Shown here: piece after piece, positions 63,150 to 64,000 of the stretch
How positions within the stretch are numbered: position 1 is the first letter of the stretch
Layout of the letters: each line of letters opens with the position of its first letter
Assembly (NCBI GenBank): GCA_036268485.1
Contig: DATAUC010000012.1
Location: forward strand, 1-64,000
Direction: 5' to 3'
Length of the DNA: 64,000 nt
Origin: Bog-473 sp036268485
Lineage (GTDB): Bacteria; Actinomycetota; Acidimicrobiia; Acidimicrobiales; RAAP-2
Position numbers and translations under genes: made by a program
The notes under the pieces: model-generated
The model's database searches: none
What the model was told of the DNA's origin: nothing
Seen by the model: the letters and a program-made list of their open reading frames with translations, nothing else

Positions 63150-63159
63150 AGCCTACGCT
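63150..63159. promoter_or_regulatory. Overlapping divergent -10 elements
   Basis: AGCCTACGCT contains a plus-strand TACGCT (63154-63159), six bases before GTG 63166, and a minus-strand TAGGCT (63150-63155), seven bases before ATG 63142. The two hexamers share two bases, so both genes would start leaderless messages from one site, and the polymerases would compete. Confidence 0.6.
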
Positions 63160-63165
63160 GGCCTG

Positions 63166-63387
63166 GTGTTCGATCCCCAAGAAATGGTGGCCCGCTTCCG
63201 TCAGCGGGCCGAGGCGGTGCGCACCCGGGGCATCCCGCCCATCGAAGGACCCGAGCGCCAGCGCTTCCGCGAGCAGGCCCAGCGCGACTTCACCGACTAC
63301 GCCATGATCGGCGACGCCGAGGCCGAGTTGGTCGACGGCATCCTGACCCTGCGCATCGACCTGCGGCCCAAAGAGAGCACCGAGTAA
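63166..63387 (+). CDS. Small conserved protein of unknown function
   Basis: A 73-residue charged protein: a helical first half (MVARFRQRAEAVRTRG, ERQRFREQAQRDF) and a short strand-rich end (AEAELVDGILTLRIDL). No cysteine, signal peptide or membrane segment is present. I do not recognise the family. The GTG start is supported by the -10 element six bases upstream and by the lack of any Shine-Dalgarno sequence. Confidence 0.7.
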   Translation: MFDPQEMVARFRQRAEAVRTRGIPPIEGPERQRFREQAQRDFTDYAMIGDAEAELVDGILTLRIDLRPKESTE

Positions 63388-63397
63388 ATTTTCGTTT

Positions 63398-63916
63398 TCA
63401 ACCGCCGTAGTGCATGCGCGTGTCCTCCATGCGGAGCACGTCGGCGGGCTCTCCTCCCACTTCCTCCACCGCTCCGATGAACAGCGTGTGGCTCCCCAAC
63501 CTGTCCGTCTGGGTCAGGCGGCACGACAACCATCCGATGGCGGCAGTCAACACGGGCAGACGGTCCGGTCCCACGTCGGTGACGGCGTGACCCGACAGCA
63601 TCCCTGCGGTCTGCCCCTCAGCCGGCACCGGCTTGACGAAGCGGCGAATCACGTCCTTGTCAGCTCGGTCGAGCAGGCTGATAGTGAACCACCCTGTCGC
63701 CGTCACCAGTCCCGCCGTCACCGACTCGGCCTCCACGGCGACGGCCACCAACTTGGGCTCGAGGCAGACCTGAACCACCAGATTGGCCGTCATGAGATTG
63801 GACCGTTCGCCGTGGCGACTGCCGATCAGGTACAAGCCGGTGGGGAGCGACCACAGGACACGGCGGCGGTGGCGGTCGAAGTCGGTGGTGTCGGCGCTCG
63901 TGGTCTCGTCGCTCAT
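63398..63916 (-). CDS. Flavin reductase-like FMN-binding protein
   Basis: A 172-residue split-barrel flavoprotein of the flavin reductase (DIM6/HpaC-like) family. Features are SLPTGLYLIGSRHGERSNLMTAN near the start, VAVAVEAESVTAGLVTATG and GWLSCRLTQTDRLGSHTLFIG near the end. It may reduce FMN for a partner oxygenase or act on its own. The ATG overlaps the stop of the partial upstream gene in an ATGA, so the partner may be that gene. Confidence 0.87.
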   Translation of the reverse strand: MSDETTSADTTDFDRHRRRVLWSLPTGLYLIGSRHGERSNLMTANLVVQVCLEPKLVAVAVEAESVTAGLVTATGWFTISLLDRADKDVIRRFVKPVPAEGQTAGMLSGHAVTDVGPDRLPVLTAAIGWLSCRLTQTDRLGSHTLFIGAVEEVGGEPADVLRMEDTRMHYGG

Positions 63917-64000
63917 CCGAAGATGCCGCCGGAATTGTCGGTGGTCGTGGTGGTCGAGACCACCTTGCTGTCGATCGACTGGATGCGCACCAGGGAGCGC
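63913..64000 (-). CDS. Partial gene, C-terminal end only
   Basis: The last 28 codons and stop of a minus-strand gene running off the right edge. The tail contains LVRIQSIDSKVVST, a run of threonines and DNSGGIFG. The stop overlaps the flavin reductase start in an ATGA, which is why I take it as a real gene. Too little is present to name it. Confidence 0.6.
   Translation of the reverse strand, partial: RSLVRIQSIDSKVVSTTTTTDNSGGIFG

Overview
The window is a dense, high-GC stretch from an actinobacterium, most likely a member of the class Acidimicrobiia (Actinomycetota). This rests on the 5' part of a 16S rRNA gene with an actinobacterial look, a small actinobacterial IHF (mihF), an ATPase-degenerate PriA, a neighbouring infC-rpmI-rplT locus with a DUF1844 gene, and the order aroC-aroK-aroB-aroQ-pepQ-efp-nusB-pyrR-pyrB-pyrC-carA-carB-pyrD-pyrF-mihF-gmk-rpoZ-coaBC-metK-priA-def-fmt-rpe, which is a familiar actinobacterial backbone. 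The genus cannot be told from the sequence alone.

Layout, left to right. 1-812: start of an rRNA operon reading out of the window on the minus strand, with a clear promoter and boxA-like leader. 1251-6343: a nucleotidyl cyclase/NTPase/TPR regulator, an alkyladenine DNA glycosylase and a wax-ester/DGAT acyltransferase. 6486-15473: a minus-strand arginine operon argC-J-B-D-F-R-G-H with a DUF1989 gene fused to its end by overlap; argC carries an ArgR-box-like palindrome on its promoter. 15567-24058: a VOC protein, a tandem pair of two-domain GNAT acetyltransferases, and infC-rpmI-rplT-trmH-pheS-pheT. 24059-30764: DUF1844 protein, SRPBCC protein and divergent TetR regulator sharing an operator, hisG with a cold-shock-like gene, an alpha/beta hydrolase, and ribD-ribBA-ribH. 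30928-36802: a six-gene aminophosphonate uptake and breakdown operon (FAD oxidoreductase, phosphonatase-like HAD, binding protein, two permeases, ATPase). 36905-60497: the housekeeping backbone (rpe, tam-like methyltransferase, fmt, def, priA, metK, coaBC, rpoZ, gmk, mihF, all pyrimidine genes up to orotate phosphoribosyltransferase, nusB, efp, pepQ and four shikimate genes). 60507-64000: small conserved genes, an NfuA-like Fe-S protein, a cysteine-rich protein, a SnoaL-like protein and a flavin reductase.

How it works together. carAB makes carbamoyl phosphate for both PyrB and ArgF, and both branches lie in this window. PyrR has a textbook binding loop directly over the ribosome binding site of its own operon, and ArgR has a candidate box over the argC promoter. 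Most genes inside operons overlap by ATGA, GTGA or TGATG, implying translational coupling.

Most striking pattern: at least eleven genes that head transcription units have a TANNNT -10 hexamer exactly 6 or 7 bases before an ATG or GTG start and no Shine-Dalgarno sequence, so they are probably transcribed without a 5' leader. infC instead has a good Shine-Dalgarno sequence before an ATC start codon. No CRISPR array, insertion sequence, phage gene or tRNA was seen. I found no wholly new system; the most unusual items are the leaderless-promoter rule, the DUF1989 gene in the arginine operon, and the unassigned operators near ribD, the aminophosphonate operon and the TetR gene.
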